A stretch of DNA of 7,894 nt, from NCBI GenBank assembly GCA_044433305.1, contig JAWXTS010000077.1:1-7894 (forward strand), read 5' to 3'. Shown piece by piece: positions 6,740-7,894 of this stretch. How positions within the stretch are numbered: the stretch's first letter is position 1; the number at the start of each line of letters is the position of its first letter. Source of the stretch: JAWXTS01 sp044433305. Its GTDB lineage: Bacteria > Bacteroidota > Bacteroidia > Bacteroidales > Rikenellaceae. The notes beneath the pieces were generated by a model. That model had not been told where the DNA came from and did no database searches. It saw nothing but the letters and a program-made list of their open reading frames with translations. A program made the position numbers and the translations under genes.

Positions 6740-6749
6740 TTTCTAGAAA
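6740..6749. repeat. 10-bp perfect palindrome near the inferred transcription start
   Basis: TTTCTAGAAA is a perfect palindrome starting 4 bp after the -7 element at 6728-6735. It is followed by related CTAGGAA (6753-6759) and TTAGAA (6766-6771) words. Its place over the likely start site would suit an operator, but a 10-bp A/T-rich palindrome can occur by chance. Confidence 0.3.
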
Positions 6750-6787
6750 AGGCTAGGAATCTGGATTAGAATAATAAAAATCACAAT

Positions 6788-7711
6788 ATGAAGAAAGTTA
6801 TAATCTCCATCTCTACCTTGGCTCTAATGGGGGCCTTAGTTATGATTCTCACTCAATCCTCGTGCGCTGCTCAAAGCGAGCAGAATCAGGATGTTACCAC
6901 CCTTGTTAGGGTGCCCGAATTGCCTGAGAGTCTCGAATTTGCAGGCGAGAGGGTGCCGCTAGAGAATTACGATACTCGCGAGAGCCTTATCCGCGAGATT
7001 CTGGTTACTCAAAATATGCACTCACGCACATCTATAACCCTGCTACTTACATCGCGTTATTTTCCTATCATTGAACCTATCTTGGAGGAAAACAACATCC
7101 CACTAGACTTCAAATACCTTTGCATGGCCGAGAGTGGCCTCGATGCTAATATAGCTTCATCTGCTGGTGCAGCTGGCCTATGGCAGCTTATGCCTGCCGT
7201 TGGAAGAGAGAATGGCATGGTTGTGGGTAGTGGTGTTGACGAACGTTATAACATCGAGATGGCTACGCGTGCTGCCTGCCGCCATTTGCAAGACTCCTAC
7301 GACAAGTTCGGCAACTGGACACTAGCTGCTGCTGCCTACAACCTAGGACCTACGGGCGTTAAACGCCGCATGGACAAACAAATGATGGACAACTACTATG
7401 ACATGTTCTTGCCAAGCGAGACCTTGCGCTATGTGTTCCGCATATTGTCGATGAAGTTGCTTTACGAGAATCCCGAGCAGTATGGCTACCAGATACCTAA
7501 GGATGAGTATTATAAGTTTCACGAAAACTATAAGATAGTAACCACAGATGCCCAATATATAGATTGGTCTAAGTTTGCTATCGACAACGGCACCACATAC
7601 AAGATGTTGAGAGAGCTTAATCACTGGATACGTGATTATGATTACACTAACAATGCTAGAAAAAAATTCGATGTCAAGGTGCCGACAGAGAATTTTAGAG
7701 AGGTAGAATAA
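6788..7711 (+). CDS. Periplasmic lytic transglycosylase, SLT (GH23) domain
   Basis: The enzyme cleaves the MurNAc-GlcNAc bond of peptidoglycan and forms 1,6-anhydromuramic acid ends. The 307 residues begin with a signal sequence (MKK, hydrophobic 4-22). C26 in QSSC lacks the Leu at -3 of a good lipobox, while SCAA before QS could be a signal peptidase I site, so lipidation is uncertain. The SLT domain runs over about 95-225. It contains the catalytic glutamate E115 in MAESGLD, then SSAGAAGLWQLMP (124-136), the DERYNIEMATRAA segment (151-163) and AAAYNLGP (181-188). The region about 260-298 (TTYKMLRELNHWIRDYD) resembles the short tail of Bacteroidota homologues, and no clear LysM repeat is present, unlike E. 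coli MltD. Its TAA shares a base with the uvrA ATG (TAATG), so the two are probably coupled. Confidence 0.92.
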   Translation: MKKVIISISTLALMGALVMILTQSSCAAQSEQNQDVTTLVRVPELPESLEFAGERVPLENYDTRESLIREILVTQNMHSRTSITLLLTSRYFPIIEPILEENNIPLDFKYLCMAESGLDANIASSAGAAGLWQLMPAVGRENGMVVGSGVDERYNIEMATRAACRHLQDSYDKFGNWTLAAAAYNLGPTGVKRRMDKQMMDNYYDMFLPSETLRYVFRILSMKLLYENPEQYGYQIPKDEYYKFHENYKIVTTDAQYIDWSKFAIDNGTTYKMLRELNHWIRDYDYTNNARKKFDVKVPTENFREVE

Positions 7712-7894
7712 TGAACAAAAATATAAACGTTGTTGGCGCAAGGGTCAACAACCTTCAGAACATCGACGTCGAGATACCGCGCAATAGCCTTGTTGTTATC
7801 ACAGGCTTGTCTGGCTCGGGTAAGTCGTCGCTTGCCTTTGACACAATATATGCCGAGGGTCAGCGTCGCTACATGGAGACTCTCTCGACCTATG
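7711..7894 (+). CDS. uvrA: Excinuclease ABC subunit A (UvrA), N-terminal fragment cut by window edge
   Basis: UvrA is the damage-recognition ATPase of nucleotide excision repair and loads UvrB on lesions. The first 61 residues are visible. They include the GARVNNLQNIDVEIPRN opening (9-25) and the Walker A loop GLSGSGKSS (32-40), then LAFDTIYAEGQRRY (41-54) and METLSTY, all close to the universal UvrA N-terminus. The frame is open to the right edge. ATG at 7711 overlaps the stop codon of the lytic transglycosylase gene. Bacteroidota often carry two uvrA paralogues, and this short fragment cannot tell which this is. Confidence 0.95.
   Translation, partial: MNKNINVVGARVNNLQNIDVEIPRNSLVVITGLSGSGKSSLAFDTIYAEGQRRYMETLSTY

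Noticed and set aside
7343..7741. Minus-strand 132-codon frame across the transglycosylase-uvrA junction
   Set aside because: It is antisense to two well-supported genes and spans their overlap. Its hydrophobic composition is what antisense frames often show.

Overview
The window looks like chromosomal housekeeping DNA from a member of the Bacteroidota, most likely Bacteroidales. The evidence is the best-resembling protein families, the near absence of Shine-Dalgarno sequences before starts (short A-rich leaders instead), and three intergenic matches to the Bacteroidota -7 promoter consensus TAnnTTTG. I cannot assign a genus. I see no mobile elements, tRNA or rRNA genes, CRISPR arrays, integrase genes or phage genes.

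Layout, left to right. (1) A minus-strand pair: a 23S rRNA m5U methyltransferase of the RlmD/TrmA family (644-2050), followed by a secreted SIMPL/DUF541 protein that runs off the left edge (1-584). (2) A divergent control region (2051-2129) with a 12-bp perfect inverted repeat that holds symmetric -7 elements for both directions. (3) A compact plus-strand five-gene run with gaps of 17, 7, 2 and 2 nt: metallo-beta-lactamase-fold hydrolase, TrmD, LpxB, an FAH-fold protein, and a Maf nucleotide pyrophosphatase. (4) A minus-strand CvfB-like S1-domain RNA-binding protein, whose 3' end overlaps maf tail to tail by 14 bp. (5) A second divergent control region (6650-6787). (6) A plus-strand lytic transglycosylase whose stop codon overlaps the start of uvrA, which is cut by the right edge.

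The genes cover RNA modification (RlmD, TrmD), envelope construction and turnover (LpxB, lytic transglycosylase), nucleotide and metabolite clean-up (Maf, metallohydrolase), RNA binding (CvfB-like) and DNA repair (UvrA). They do not form one pathway. The run from 2130 to 5823 is probably one transcript.

No new multi-gene system is evident. The most unusual item is the FAH-fold protein at 4622-5224. It is full length and in frame, but every position I align to the FAH catalytic dyad and metal ligands is substituted, so it looks like a pseudoenzyme kept inside a tightly packed operon. Second is the symmetric, overlapping divergent promoter at 2081-2118.
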